Positions 11,405-22,215 of a stretch of DNA of 64,000 nt are shown in pieces. Made by a program: the position numbers and the translations under genes. Numbering within the stretch: the first letter of the stretch is position 1; every line of letters starts with the position of its first letter. This DNA comes from Spongospora subterranea f. sp. subterranea (taxonomy: Eukaryota; Endomyxa: Phytomyxea; Phytomyxea; Plasmodiophorida). Location: the NCBI GenBank assembly GCA_049724395.1, contig JAUGWO010000081.1:1-64000 (forward strand), in the 5' to 3' direction. The notes beneath the pieces were generated by a model. The model searched no databases and was not told the origin of the DNA. It was given only the letters and a program-made list of their open reading frames with translations.

Positions 11405-11697
11405 TTTTCGATCTCGATCAATTTTCGATCAATTGTACAGTGTATGACAGTGTTTTGCTCAGTGTATCCATAAACGGGCTGCGCACAGTTTCGATCAATT
11501 TTCGATCTCGATCAATTTTCGATCAAAATGTATTCCTCCGTTTTGCACCACTGGGTACTGCTACTCTACCCTGTGGACCCAGCAGCGCAGCCACACTGCC
11601 ACAGCCAGTGACACAGTGTCGCCGACTCGCCGTATGACAGGCTGCGCAGGCTTTCGATCATTTTGACAAACAATGACACTTTTTCAAAACGAATTTT

Positions 11698-11902
11698 GGA
11701 AAAGGGTGGCGTCGCTCCCCAGTACAGGTCTGTTCAAAAATGGAATATCTGGAAGACAAATGATCCTTTCAGCTCAGAAACTGTGTTGATTTCATCTCGG
11801 CCAGCTACTGGACGATCCTGGATCGAGTTTTTGAGCTGAAAGGACTATAGGTCTTTCAGATTTTGCGAACAGAGCTCTACTAGGGAGCGACGACCCTTCT
11901 CC
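11698..11902. mobile_element. MITE-like fold-back, 205 bp
   Basis: Arms of about 80-90 bp (11698-11787 and 11820-11902) are inverted copies of each other with roughly 80% identity; the outer ends read GGAAAAGGGTGGCGTCGCTC and GGAGAAGGGTCGTCGCTC. No coding capacity. Size and structure fit a miniature inverted-repeat element. Confidence 0.75.
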
Positions 11903-12572
11903 AGGTTTGAGAAAGTATCACGGTTAAAGCTCCGGGGACCCCAACCGGATAAGCTTTGGCTTATGTGGAAAACCTGATATAGTAACACGTGTGGTTCATC
12001 GTTCCTTCAATACTTGATTAGGTACGAACCTAAACGGGGATGACCCTTGGAAACAGGTCAACATTGCCTGGCAGGCCGTTGCTCCGTTTTTATTCTTTTG
12101 AGCGGTATTGCTGATGTTGATTGTTTTGCGTCAGGGGCAGGATACAAGCTGTGCTAATGTATCACAGGCCGCAAATCAATAGACCTTTCATCTTCATCGG
12201 ATCACGAGCTATGCCCTGCGCATTTCGATCTCATTTGAGTGGGAGGGCCCTGTCTGGCAATGCTAATTTTTTCCAGACTACATTCTCGTTCTGCCTGCGC
12301 TCATTCCGATCATACTCGATTTGTCAGCTAACCCTGCTAGCAAAGTCCCGATTACCACTGGTGGCGTTGCTCGGGTGAGAAAAAAAGTGACTCATGATCA
12401 AGGAACCAAAACATCCCAAACGATGTGGGTCAGTCAACACACGGCGAGCAGTTGAGGGTTTTATCCTCAAATTCCGGTCGTTTCGGAAAAACGCGATCGC
12501 AGGGGTTCCCGATTCTGTCCATATTTTAAACTCCATTTCTAATCTTTGTATTTCCCCAGATATATTCACCTG
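11903..12572. other. Upstream region of first secreted-protein gene
   Basis: No convincing gene; presumably holds the promoter of the gene starting at 12573. No TATA motif could be singled out. Confidence 0.3.
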
Positions 12573-13381
12573 ATGGGGACACTAATCTTTCTGCTTTCGA
12601 GCGTGCTCCTGCTCCATTCCATCAACTTAGGGACCGCAACTGACCAGGCACCGGAAGCGAAATTTAAACGTGTACAACTAGTTAAACAACTCGTCGAAGG
12701 TATCTTGAACTCGTGGTTTTGGATTCGACGGTCCTCTTTTAATTCTGAATATAGTTGAAGAGACAATCAAGGCGATGGTTGATGAACTCGCCGACAATCA
12801 GGGTAAGATATAATCGGCCGATCATTCCGCAATCGCCCTAATGCCGTTCGTCAGGGGCACCAGTTGAACTCGAGAGTCCAATCGCCCCCGGTAATCGTCC
12901 TGGTTCGAACACATTGTGCCAATATGTTTCTGAACTCTGTTTTTCCAGTCGAATCAGCTCCAGTCAAGACCAGAAAACGGGATCAGGTCTCGAAGATATG
13001 CGGTAAGTTCATCGTGACACATTCTCTGGATATCGACGCACTGAACTGTGTCATTGAACAGCAAAATCGATGCAAAAAGTGGAGAAAAGTAATTGACTGA
13101 GCGTTATCATTTGGTGAGTGAATCTGATCACATTATCGATAGGTCTTCACAAGGTCGCTGAGCAGTTCAAATCAAGGGATAATCCAGCCAAAGAGCAAGC
13201 GCTCATGGACAATTTTCAGCAAATTGACAGGGAGTTGGCCCAACCGAATCTAAAAAAGGGTATCGGTGGCACCTGGGTCGTTTTACTGAAAAATGTGGTC
13301 AAACAGCTGAAGGCACAAGTGAAGCAACGGTTCCAGAGTCCCTCTCGGGTCGCGATTTCAAACGTATTACGAAGGCATTAA
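12573..13381 (+). CDS. Small secreted helical protein A (candidate effector family)
   Basis: Joining 12573-12699, 12755-12802, 12949-13002 and 13143-13381 gives a 155-aa protein in one frame. All three introns are phase 1 with GT-AG ends (GTATCT..TATAG, GTAAGA..CCAG, GTAAGT..ATAG). Residues 1-24 (MGTLIFLLSSVLLLHS...) are a clear signal peptide. The mature part is charged and helical, with KTRKRDQ in exon 3 and, in exon 4, GGTWVVLLKNVVKQLKAQVK. That segment aligns with IWRAPFLNLVGTLESQV and IWKQPFLEIVKSLESKV in the two genes at 15658-18086. No known domain is recognised. Shared leader, intron phase and C-terminal helix make it the first member of a local family. Function unknown; secretion is inferred. 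Confidence 0.72.
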
Positions 13382-14695
13382 ACCGGTCAATCTAGTTATA
13401 AAATCCGACGAATTTGGGCAGATTTCGATAGAGGAAGAGGATTTGTGTCGCTAGTTTATGACAGTCGCGAACCAACCCAGGGAAATCAAAGGGACAAAGA
13501 TGGGGTTTTCGTGGAATAACGTGAGTCGTCGATCAATGATCATATCTTGTTCGGATAATCTATGGCGATAGTTGGTGTGGACAATTAATAGAGTGCCGAA
13601 TAGGGCGATCAGATTTTGTGCCAATCGAGGACAACATTGATAGTGACGTCCCATCGAGGTGACACCGTGATAATTCCAAAAAAAAAACAATAAAGTTTTT
13701 GATGACAATTTGATTTCGTTAATTTTGTCGAAATCATCGTCAGTCCAATCTGCACCATTCGATCAATTCTGAACACGGGTCCAGCTGATTTCAGGATCAG
13801 CTGCGATAACATGTGGGATCAAAATCCCAAATCCCGTCGCAGATTGGTCTGTTTTTTCCTGAGGCCATTAATATGAGGGCGTCGTTGATGTTGATGATCT
13901 GAACAACGGCTGTTCAACTATCGCAACCTCCTCTGATATACTCATGAAATGTGATTCGTTGCCCAGTTCATGATAACCAGGTAGGGTTACAAACTGGGGA
14001 GCGCCGACACAAAACAAACACCCAATACAATCTCGCCCATCTGGCAATTTCTGTTGGGGCCGTTCCTGGGGCGAATATTCGTTAATCGAATGGATCTGGT
14101 CCGTTGATCATCGCCGGCGTTTTGATGTCAGATATTGATCCAATCGGATTCCAGTTCCTTTTGGGCCGCGTTATCACGCCATAAACTGCAGGCATTGAAT
14201 GGAAACCCGATTGTCGTGAATCCTTTGCTGTGTAGAACGTGTTCAGTTTGAACAGGTAAAAACGAATTTGTTTTAACTGGAAGGCCTTGTAAACAGATAA
14301 ACAAACGCCACCCCTCATGATGTCATATTTCCATTCAGTCAAAACTGGCCTGAATATTTCCCCGTATTCAATCAATAATCATTGCAACCCATTCAGTTCT
14401 GTTCTGTTCAAGCGAGTCCACCACCCCTTTAGACAACCCCAAACCCTGTCCACTGCTCAATCAAAGACAAAGCATCGCATGGGTTCCTGTTGTATCCGCC
14501 CAGGCAGAGTCGCGATGCGTCCCTGGTCGGTCCAGATGGCGCTACCAACGCTATTGGGCGACTCAGCCGGCGACATAGGCACACTCTGCCAGAAAAAGAG
14601 ACAGAGAGGGAGACAGCGGTCTCGCCCAGCTCTTTTCCCAAGCGCTGTTGTTGTTTTCGCAACTCAATTACTTCGGCACGATAATCCACCACAAG
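13382..14695. other. Intergenic, no gene supported
   Basis: About 1.3 kb with short open frames only. No homology recognised on either strand. Confidence 0.35.
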
Positions 14696-15210
14696 CACTT
14701 TTACCTTCAAAACAATGCTGGTAAAACTCCACTCCATTTTTGCAGTTGGCTGTGATCGTTTTATATAGTGTTAAAGGGGTGATCTGCTGTCAATATTTAC
14801 TAATGATTGGTCAGGAAAGGGGTGAGCAAGACTCTTTTGGATAGAGGAGCCAATCCACTATCGTTGATATTTCGGGCAATACAGCACTGCACCTGGCGGT
14901 AGAACGAGAACTGTAGACTGCGATAATCTGTGGACATTGGGCAATAATGATCTCATCACCTCTGTGAGATCTCAATCAGATCAGTTTCCAATTCCCCCAG
15001 ATTATAGCAGTCCACAGTATTTGTTCTATCGCCGGGTGCAGTGCTGTACTGCCATCACCATCTGTCCATCACCATCTGTTCTGTGGGATCGGCACCGCGA
15101 CCCAACAGAATTCGGATGATCTCCTCACTATATCTCATTGTACCAAGACGCTAAACCGACCCAGACCGTAAATTGACCGAACCGAGATAATACACTGCAT
15201 GTGAGAGAGC
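14696..15210. pseudogene. Inverted pair of broken ankyrin modules
   Basis: On the plus strand, 14696-14940 matches the ankyrin gene module at 62170-62410: AATGCTGGTAAAACTCCACT, then the GAGCCAATCC and CAGCACTGCACCTGGC blocks, and the same GTAGACTGC splice donor. From about 14943 to 15190 the same module follows on the minus strand (RC of 15000-15055 again gives CAGCACTGCACCC; upstream on minus, EEIIRILLGRGADPT can be read). Both halves carry stops and indels. This is a decayed, head-to-head inverted fragment of the ankyrin family found at the right end of the window. Confidence 0.7.
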
Positions 15211-15657
15211 AGCCCGCCCCAGATTCATCAATTTCGGTAGTTCAACAGTCTATCACCGTCCTGGGCAAACAGCACCACCCATTATCTCATCGCCATCATC
15301 GTCACTTATCAACAGATTCGGTTTCTATTTGGCCAATTCGAATCTGTCGCGGCGATTCCACTGTCGACGTCTCAGGACCGCAATGGAGTGAGAGCTTCGA
15401 AATCGAATATTTGTCCGTTTATAGATCGTTGGGTTCGAGCCTTTAGCGACCCTCTGAAGCCACCACACTTGGACTGAGAATCAATCCATCATCTCCTACC
15501 GCCCCACGATTCGGAATCGACCAACAAAAACACGGCGGACGATGATCGACTTCGACGCGGGAAACGGGACGAAATCAGATGGCGTATTGTTGCCCTAATC
15601 GGCAGATATCACCCCGCCCCTCATTTTTTTCCTGAACTCTTCTAATAGCGCGATGTA
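15211..15657. other. Intergenic downstream of secreted gene B
   Basis: No gene seen; C-rich segments and short frames only. Confidence 0.3.
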
Positions 15658-16417
15658 TTAGATATCATAGGCCAGTGGGCGTACTTTACGGGAGATCGAT
15701 GACGACATCAATCCAAAATGCCCCCTCAACGCTGTTTTAGCCGTTGCCATCTTGCCGAACGCCGACCTCACTTGCGATTCCAATGTCCCGACAAGATTGA
15801 GAAACGGGGCGCGCCATATCATCTCCAGTGACATGATAGTCTTCTTGATTGATTCCAGCTCGTTCAGTAACGCGCTCTTGTTGGTTGCCACTTCGTCCTT
15901 CGCCTGCTCCCAATTGGCCGCTCCTGAACAAGTTCCCAGCGCCATTCGATCATTAAGGGATGATATCAGTTACGATATGGCAGTTACCTGTTGTGGTTTC
16001 AAGATTTTTTTCCACGATATAGGATCGAACTAGATCAACAAAATTGAAAAAGAACGACGAGACGTGAAATAAAGTCAACTGACCCATGAAACACTTCTCC
16101 AACACTTTTTGAACGGATTGTGTCTCGTCAGCTGAAAGTTGTTGGTCAGATTGTGGCTCGTCAGCTGAAAGTTGTTGGTCAGATTGTGGCTCGTCAGCTG
16201 AAAGTTGTTGGTCAGATTGTGGCTCGTCAGCTGAAAGTTGTTGGTCAGATTGTGGCTCGTCAGCTGAAAGTTGTTGGTCAGATTGTGGCTCGTCAGCTGA
16301 AAGTTGTTGGTCAGATTGTGGCTCGTCAGCTGAAAGTTGTTGGTCAGATTGTGCCTCGTCAGCTGAAACCGACACGAACATGGCGATGGACACGAACAGA
16401 ATCAGATGTTTCATCAT
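15658..16417 (-). CDS. Small secreted helical protein B with 11-aa repeats
   Basis: Exons 16417-16084, 16029-15988 and 15923-15658 join in frame to 213 aa, with two phase-1 introns (GTCAGT..CTAG, GTAACT..TCAG). Residues 1-19 (MMKHLILFVSIAMFVSVSA) form a signal peptide almost identical to that of gene C. Next come about eight copies of an acidic 11-residue repeat, SADEPQSDQQL, then KVLEKCFM. Exon 3 encodes the family helix, with IWRAPFLNLVGTLESQV, FGKMATAKTALRG and the ending VRPLAYDI. Gene C ends VRPVSMDI. No known domain. The repeats are absent from gene C, so they arose after the duplication that made the pair, or were lost there. Likely secreted; role unknown. The 33-bp DNA repeats keep the frame, as expected if length change is tolerated in the protein. 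Confidence 0.8.
16121..16369 (-). repeat. In-frame 33-bp coding minisatellite
   Basis: About seven to eight nearly identical 33-bp units inside exon 1 of secreted gene B. The open frame on the opposite strand is a shadow of this repeat. Confidence 0.92.
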
Positions 16418-17424
16418 GGTCGAGAGAGCGAGAGAAAGAGTCAGAAGAACTTCAAATGATCGAATAGCAGAACAATGGATTAGAGATTTAGGAAATAAAT
16501 AGAGATGTGTGGAATTGGATGGATTGATTGTCGCCTGTCGATGAACCTTTCGATCGGATGAGTCACCGCCGACGGGTCAGGAAGCAGGTTCCCTGCTCGA
16601 CGATCGTTCCGATATCTGGGGTTTTGATTCCGGTCCATCCGAACGGGATCATGGAGATGGACCAGATGGGGTAGGATATTAGCGAGCCAGGTGCAGCTGG
16701 AGTCCATCGTGTCAACGACATCTCTTGAGAGACACAGGATCGATATCTTCCCTTCGATATTAATTGATTGAAAAAAGATGGCGGGATCCCATGTACTTGT
16801 GTTCACTCTAATTGCCCTCCCAATTCATACTCGGCCATCATTATTGCCCAGTCCAAACTCCAATTGCTGTACCAGTTAGTGTTGTGATTTCCATTGTCGA
16901 CACATTTATCTATAGAATCATAGCGATGTTGGTCATCGTTCTATTCTCATTATGTCGTATTCGGTTATCGTCTCCCAGACGAGGTCCAAATTTGGGCCAC
17001 GACGCCCATTATCCTTTTAAACCGCTCATGGTCAACCCAATAATAAATAAAACGTTTTTGTATTGCCGGTTGATTGTCCGAAGTTCGCAATGACACAAAG
17101 GGCGATCGTCACGAGTCGATCGCGACCAGATATAGTCAGAGACCCGCTCGTTTGAGAGGAACCGACATCCCACATCATCATGAACCTGCTGATAACACCA
17201 TTGTATATTCCTCAAACGGTATTTGGTCAATTGGAACCTGTGGCGGGCGATTCCACGTGTCGGCGCCCCGAGATTAATCGCCTACCGTTCTTCGACATTT
17301 CAAACAGGTTATCGATTTATAACCATTGACGACGCCACCACGTCTGGCTTTGACTCATTTTCAAAGTTTTCCCATTCGAACAAACTCTGTTTTTCTCAAC
17401 TACTGTTTCTAATCGCGCGATGTA

Positions 17425-18086
17425 TTAGATATCCATGGACACTGGGCGTACCGCATTGGCCAACAATGAACGCGACTCCCTCAACGTTGTTTTAAACCTC
17501 GCCATCTTGCCAAACCCCGAGCTCACTTTCGATTCCAATGACTTGACAATTTCGAGGAACGGCTGTTTCCAAATTTTATCGAACGACTTGATAGTCTCCC
17601 TGAGCGATTTGAAATCACTTGAAAACATCTTCTGGATGTCCGCCATCTTTACAAATTCCCCATTCTCAGCGATGATTCCTGAACGGAACTGAACGTCAAT
17701 CGACCATCAAAGCCGATGAAAACCCGGTGATGACCTGCTGTGAGTAGTTTGCTGAAACCAGGCGTCCCTTGACGGTATTCTGTTTCGATTCGATCGATTA
17801 GCGAATAACGCGATAGGGAGCGATATGGGGATATCGTATTACCTGTTCCTTGATCACTATTTGTCGCAAGTTCGATATTGTCGAGAACTACGTGGAAAAG
17901 TTGGGGAAACGGTCAGAATATCGGAACGAGCGGGCGCCGAACGTGAAATAAACTCAACTCACCCTCGACACACTTGGCCACCCAGTTTTTTAGCCGACTA
18001 AGCCCCGATTCTTCAGACTGCTGTTTGCCAGCAGAAACCGACAGGAACATGGCAATAAACACGAACAGAATCAGGTGTTTGATCAT
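17425..18086 (-). CDS. Small secreted helical protein C
   Basis: Exons 18086-17963, 17887-17843 and 17678-17425 join in frame to 140 aa; both introns are phase 1 (GTGAGT..CGTAG, GTAATA..TCAG), at the same places as in gene B. The signal peptide is MIKHLILFVFIAMFLSVSA. The second exon is 45 bp (42 in B). Exon 3 carries IWKQPFLEIVKSLESKV, GFGKMARFKTTLRES and the ending VRPVSMDI. It is a paralogue of gene B without the acidic repeats. A GA-rich microsatellite lies in the presumed 5' leader. No known domain; candidate secreted effector. Confidence 0.8.
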
Positions 18087-18104
18087 GGTAGAGAGGGTAC
18101 GCGC

Positions 18105-18152
18105 GCGAGAGAGAGAGAGAGAGACAGAGAGAGAGAGACAGAGAGAGAGAGA
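18105..18152 (+). repeat. GA microsatellite
   Basis: About 48 bp of GA repeats with interspersed CA, just upstream of the gene C start. Gene B has only a short GA-rich vestige at the same place. Confidence 0.95.
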
Positions 18153-19377
18153 TGGGATCCAGAAAGGAAGTAGGTGATCGACGATAAGGAATGGATTAGA
18201 GATTTAGGAAATAATTAAAAATGTGGGCGATTGCATGGATTGAGTGAAATTGCCAACCCCCCCTTGTCGGTCGTCGATCAACCTTCCGATCGGATGAGTC
18301 ACCGCCGGGTCCGGAAGTTCGCCCCGTCTCGAATATCGTACCGATATCCGGGATGTAAATCCGGTTCATCCGACGGGATCAGGAGGTGGATCCGATGGGG
18401 CAGGAGATGATGAGATTAGCGAACTAGGTGGGGCCCGACATGATCAGGGATTTTTGATCCCATCGGTCAAACGACGCTTTTTCACAGGAACCGGATCGAT
18501 ACACTCTCGATAAACCTCTCATGAGAGTGTGTTCCCTTGTTCAGAACAACACGATCGCCATCTAGACGGCGAATCATCCCCTGAACAGGTCGTGTTCGGT
18601 CATCACCATTGACCTATCCCAGCCCCAATTGCCCGAATTCCTATAAGTTCTGATTCAATTATCGATCCGATGTTAGCGATAATTGCCATCGTTGATATTC
18701 ACGGTATGTTCATATATTTGTACATGACGATATGGTAAATCACGAAATACACCCGGTTTTGTCACGGCCTCACAGGGAAATTTCCCTTTCATCATCTCCC
18801 AGACGAGGTCCAATCTTGGTACCTGATGACCATTGAATCCTTCACCCGCCTATTCCTCCCAATAATCAATATACAGTTATTGTTTTGTCGAATCGCTGAT
18901 TATTGAAGATCGGGAATGGCACAAAGGGCGATTATCACGAGCCGATTGCGATCAATTCTAGCGAGATCTACTGCTTGTTTCTGTGAGAGGAACCGACATA
19001 GCAATCACCAGTACCAGTTTATTGCTGTTTAAAACGTTTACCCAATTTCAATGATCTTTCAGACCAAATCTGCAGATAACCAGTAGAGTCCGTCTGAATC
19101 CCATGAACGGATTGCTGAACGGCGCCGTTGGTGCGAGGAATCGGGGTGACGCTTTCCTACAACCCGACCTGTCTGGTCAATCCTCAATAGCATCGCCCTC
19201 GAAAGACGACGGCGAACAATCCCACGATCGCCAGTGACTCACCATATGAGTCGAACAGAAATCGCCATCTTCAAGTTCCGGCAATTCCGGATTGGCCTGT
19301 CGTGGCCATTTCTTATTTATTCTCGCCATCTCTAAACTGTTATCGCCCCAGCCGTCTGTCGTTGTCGTTCAGACTCG
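18153..19377. other. Upstream region of genes C and D
   Basis: No gene. Contains the non-coding part of duplication unit 2 and the intergenic region before secreted gene D on the other strand, so promoters of the divergent genes C and D are expected here. Confidence 0.35.
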
Positions 19378-20269
19378 ATGATGAAGTTGGTGGCCTGTGT
19401 GTGGTTGTCGATCTCCCTATTGGAGTTCTGTTGGGGCGATGGCGAAGCGGGCGTGAAGGTCCGGAAACGGGGGAGCGGGAGCGGCGACTGGAACATCGGC
19501 GGCGACGACGACGACGTCGATAGTTTGGGGAAACTGAGCGGATCGTACGAGTTCCGCATGTTCGGAATGACACGAGCACGGTCCGACCTGATCGCGCATC
19601 TGGCGCAACAGGTCGACGAAGGTATTTCCAGCGGATCGAAACAACCGGTTCGTCAGTTCTAGGACCCATGACCAATCCGTTTCCACACAGTTAGCCGAGA
19701 AACGGACGAGTTTCGAACGACGATTCCCGATTACGGTAATAGCGATTGTCTTCGCGCGCCGAGCGCGTTTGTGGGTTTCGTTCTGATATTGCGTCGATCA
19801 GAAGTGAAAAAAGGAGCAGAAGTGGATCAAGTACGACGACGAGCCCGGTAAATGGCATGTTGTCCTGGGATGACAATCGGCTAACGATTTGTGATAGAGG
19901 AGGAGGTTCCCGATATTGTGAAGATGGTTATGAATGTGATCACGTGTAAATACCCGACCAATTGTGATAGCGTGTGTGTTCTGAGGGGAAATGGCGACAG
20001 ATTGCGAGGACGTTGGGGTATCGGTGGCTGTCATCCGGGATCGGTACAGGGAAATCCTGGACAAGATCATGACGATCAGGGAGCAACTCGACATTCCATC
20101 GGTTCGAAACTTGATCGAGGAAATATGGTGTGGGTTCTTCAAAGACCTTCTCTCGAAAACAGAGAGGTCCCTGAGGTTTCTGAACGTGAAGAAGGCGATC
20201 AAAAGTGCGATCCCGTCAGGAAATCGGCCAGATAAAGGGCGGAATGATGGAGAAGAACCTCGATCGTGA
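19378..20269 (+). CDS. Small secreted helical protein D (exon structure partly uncertain)
   Basis: Exon 1 (19378-19621) starts with a signal peptide, MMKLVACVWLSISLLEFCWG, followed by a basic-then-acidic segment (KVRKRGSGSG, GGDDDDVDS). It ends in phase 1 (GTATTT donor). Exon 2 is 19691-19735, again phase 1. The last exon (about 19986-20269, after a GTAAAT..TGAG intron) encodes a helical tail with RYREILDKIMTIREQL, IEEIWCGFFKDLLSKTERSL and AIKSAIPSGNRPD. That tail parallels the IW-x-x-F helix of genes A-C. One or two small exons between 19736 and 19946 are needed, but no choice of splice sites there was fully satisfactory in phase. Either a non-obvious site is used or there is a frame error. 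Family membership is inferred from architecture and the weak helix match. Confidence 0.55.
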
Positions 20270-21002
20270 CCGGCCATCGCCAGATGTTATCGGACTGGCG
20301 GGTGTTGAGTCTGGAGGGTCGCGTCCTCATCCAGATCATCGTCATGGTCAACGTCGTGGGACAAACACTAGCCTTCTGTACTATAATACATTGTTGTGAT
20401 AAGCTGATGTCCAACCAGGTTCAGGAAAACGATGGCGATGGAGCTAGATCAGACAGGGGAAACACGAGGTCCATCGTTCTTTGTCCATACCGCCCGGCAT
20501 TTATTTACTGATTTACAATTTACTGAGGAACAATGACAGCGATGAGGATTGTGGTTTAGGATTGAACGGTCTGTAAACTGGTCACGATGAGTACAACTTG
20601 TGTTAGTTTTGGTTGGGTTGAACAGCATTGTAATCTTTTGGTTAATGGCGAAAATCAAGATGCTAGTGAGGCAGGTTTTATGTGAATTCAATGCCCAGGC
20701 TTAATACATGTGTTGTATTTCATCAAGATTTTTTTTTTTGAGTAAATTCGATGTCGCTCCAGATTCGAATACCGTAATCCTTGGTCGGATGTATCCCCAA
20801 ATGTACAGCTTAAGCACTTTTTTTAGAGTGAAGGATGGTACATTTGAGCAAGGATGGCGTCGATGTTTGTTCCCAGGCTTCTGGTTGCATCGAACGGAAG
20901 ATAGAAAATCTACCAAGGACCCCGCCAAAAAAAATTTGAAAAAAAAGGAAAAAATTGCGGAGAAACCTCCGTTGCGGAATGTTACCGTAGTCTGCCAATA
21001 TT
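20270..21002. other. Intergenic, no gene supported
   Basis: About 730 bp with poly-T/poly-A tracts (20731, 20928-20945). No homology recognised. Confidence 0.3.
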
Positions 21003-21250
21003 GTGTACTGTACACTAGAAGACCTGATCCTGTCAATGTTGTGTACATCAAAAGACCCGATTTCTGTCAATATTGGGTACACTAGAAGACCAGAGACTGT
21101 CAAAATTGTGTACACTAGAAGACCCGGTCTCAATATTGTGTACACTAGAAGACCCGATCCTGTCAATGTTGTGTACACTATAAGACCCGATCCTGTAATA
21201 TTGTGTACACTAGAAGACCCGATCCTGTCAATATGGGTACACTAAAGACT
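21003..21250 (+). repeat. Degenerate 33-36 bp minisatellite
   Basis: About eight imperfect copies of a unit containing GTGTACACTAGAAGACC followed by CGATCCTGTCAAT. More diverged than the other arrays in the window. Confidence 0.85.
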
Positions 21251-21395
21251 CATTAACGCCAAAGAAGACTCAATCCTGTCACACACTGCGACTGATTGGT
21301 CATCAGAACTGGACCCTTCTTCTTTGGCGACTTTCCTCTGAAATCTCCATCCTCTATATTCAAATTGCACTGTTCGTCCGACGTTTTGACGTTTT

Positions 21396-21914
21396 ATGAT
21401 GAGCGCGGATGCGAAACCCAAGTTTCTAGTGACGTCAGGACAGAATTCTTCCGATTTCAAACCGATCGTTTTGCCTGAAAGATATCAGCAAATACCAACG
21501 GGTCCAGAAAAACCCATTCAGAAGAAGAAAACTGCTTCTCATAAAAAAAAGAAAAGGAAGATTGATCCTAAGGCCCCGAAGAAACCTCTTGGTGCTTATA
21601 TACGTTTTTGTTCTGCAAATTGGGAACGAATTCGCCGAGAAAATCCCAAAGCAAATTTTGGTATGTCAATCTATATAAACAGGTTTCTGTGGAGTTATGA
21701 AATGCTGTCGCCAATCGTTTACTTTCGAGATATTTATTTGTCGTCCTGCACGGTCATCATTGATCTCATCTGGATAACAGGGGAGATTGGGGCGTTAGTT
21801 GGCAAGGCTTGGGCGGAAACATCGGACGAGGATCGCATGCCGTTTGCCCAACAAGAGATGCTAGATAGGCAGCAATACGAGGTCGACATCGAGCGATACA
21901 ATCGACGTCGTTAA
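21396..21914 (+). CDS. HMG-box protein (NHP6/HMGB-like)
   Basis: Exons 21396-21660 and 21781-21914 join in phase 1 to a 132-aa protein; the 120-bp intron has GTATGT..ACAG ends and splits the HMG box. A lysine-rich N-terminal arm (KKKTASHKKKKRKIDPKAP) precedes a single HMG box, starting KKPLGAYIRFC and continuing ANWERIRRENP, then NFGEIGALVGKAWAETSDED and QYEVDIERYN. This order matches abundant non-sequence-specific chromatin proteins that bend DNA in the nucleus. A basic arm next to the box also fits nucleosome binding. The product is short, as in NHP6-type proteins. Start at 21396 or the next Met (21399). Confidence 0.9.
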   Translation: MMSADAKPKFLVTSGQNSSDFKPIVLPERYQQIPTGPEKPIQKKKTASHKKKKRKIDPKAPKKPLGAYIRFCSANWERIRRENPKANFGMSIYINRFLWSYEMLSPIVYFRDIYLSSCTVIIDLIWITGEIGALVGKAWAETSDEDRMPFAQQEMLDRQQYEVDIERYNRRR

Positions 21915-22215
21915 GCCCCAGAGTCGATAATCTCCAGGAATTTCAAGTTCCTGATTGCGTTATGGGCACCCCCTATCATCAATCTCATTAAACTATATGA
22001 TTATGTTCTCCCAGATGTTTGTTGTGGAGTACCGTGTCGATCTGTAATGCAAAGAGGGTATTGTGTGACATAATACAGTGGGGAACTGTAGACTGGTCTA
22101 GAGTCATTTACGTCATTCTGTTCAATCACACTTGACTCTGTTCAATGGTCCTCATTCTCTAAACACTCATTACCGAACGGAATACCTTGATCTGGTTCAA
22201 GGAAAAACAGATTCG
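21915..22215. other. Intergenic between HMG gene and transporter
   Basis: About 300 bp with no feature; must hold the transporter promoter. Confidence 0.35.

Larger units (their letters stand above)
10153..11527 (-). mobile_element. Long-TIR element carrying Ulp1 and FLYWCH pieces (MULE-like)
   Basis: Terminal inverted repeats of about 134 bp (10153-10286) and 144 bp (11383-11526) match along most of their length. Each contains two blocks of TTGATCGAAAATTGATCGA separated by a unique segment (GGATACACTGAGCAAAACAC in the outward reading). Long TIRs plus a FLYWCH-like finger and a Ulp1-type protease fragment are the hallmarks of Mutator-like elements; plant Kaonashi MULEs also carry Ulp1 domains. 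No MULE transposase core is present, so this is a deleted, non-autonomous copy of about 1.4 kb. The 9-bp target duplication was not identified. Confidence 0.7.
15650..17290 (-). repeat. Segmental duplication, unit 1
   Basis: Unit 1 (about 15650-17290) and unit 2 (about 17420-19040) are tandem copies containing genes B and C plus about 0.9 kb upstream. Conserved blocks outside coding sequence include CGATCGGATGAGTCACCGCC (16551 / 18289), GACACAAAGGGCGAT-type sequence (17092 / 18915) and TTGAGAGGAACCGACAT (17152 / 18974). Divergence in the non-coding part is considerable, so the event is not recent. Confidence 0.75.
17420..19040 (-). repeat. Segmental duplication, unit 2
   Basis: Partner of 15650-17290; see that entry for matching blocks. 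Contains secreted gene C. Confidence 0.75.
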
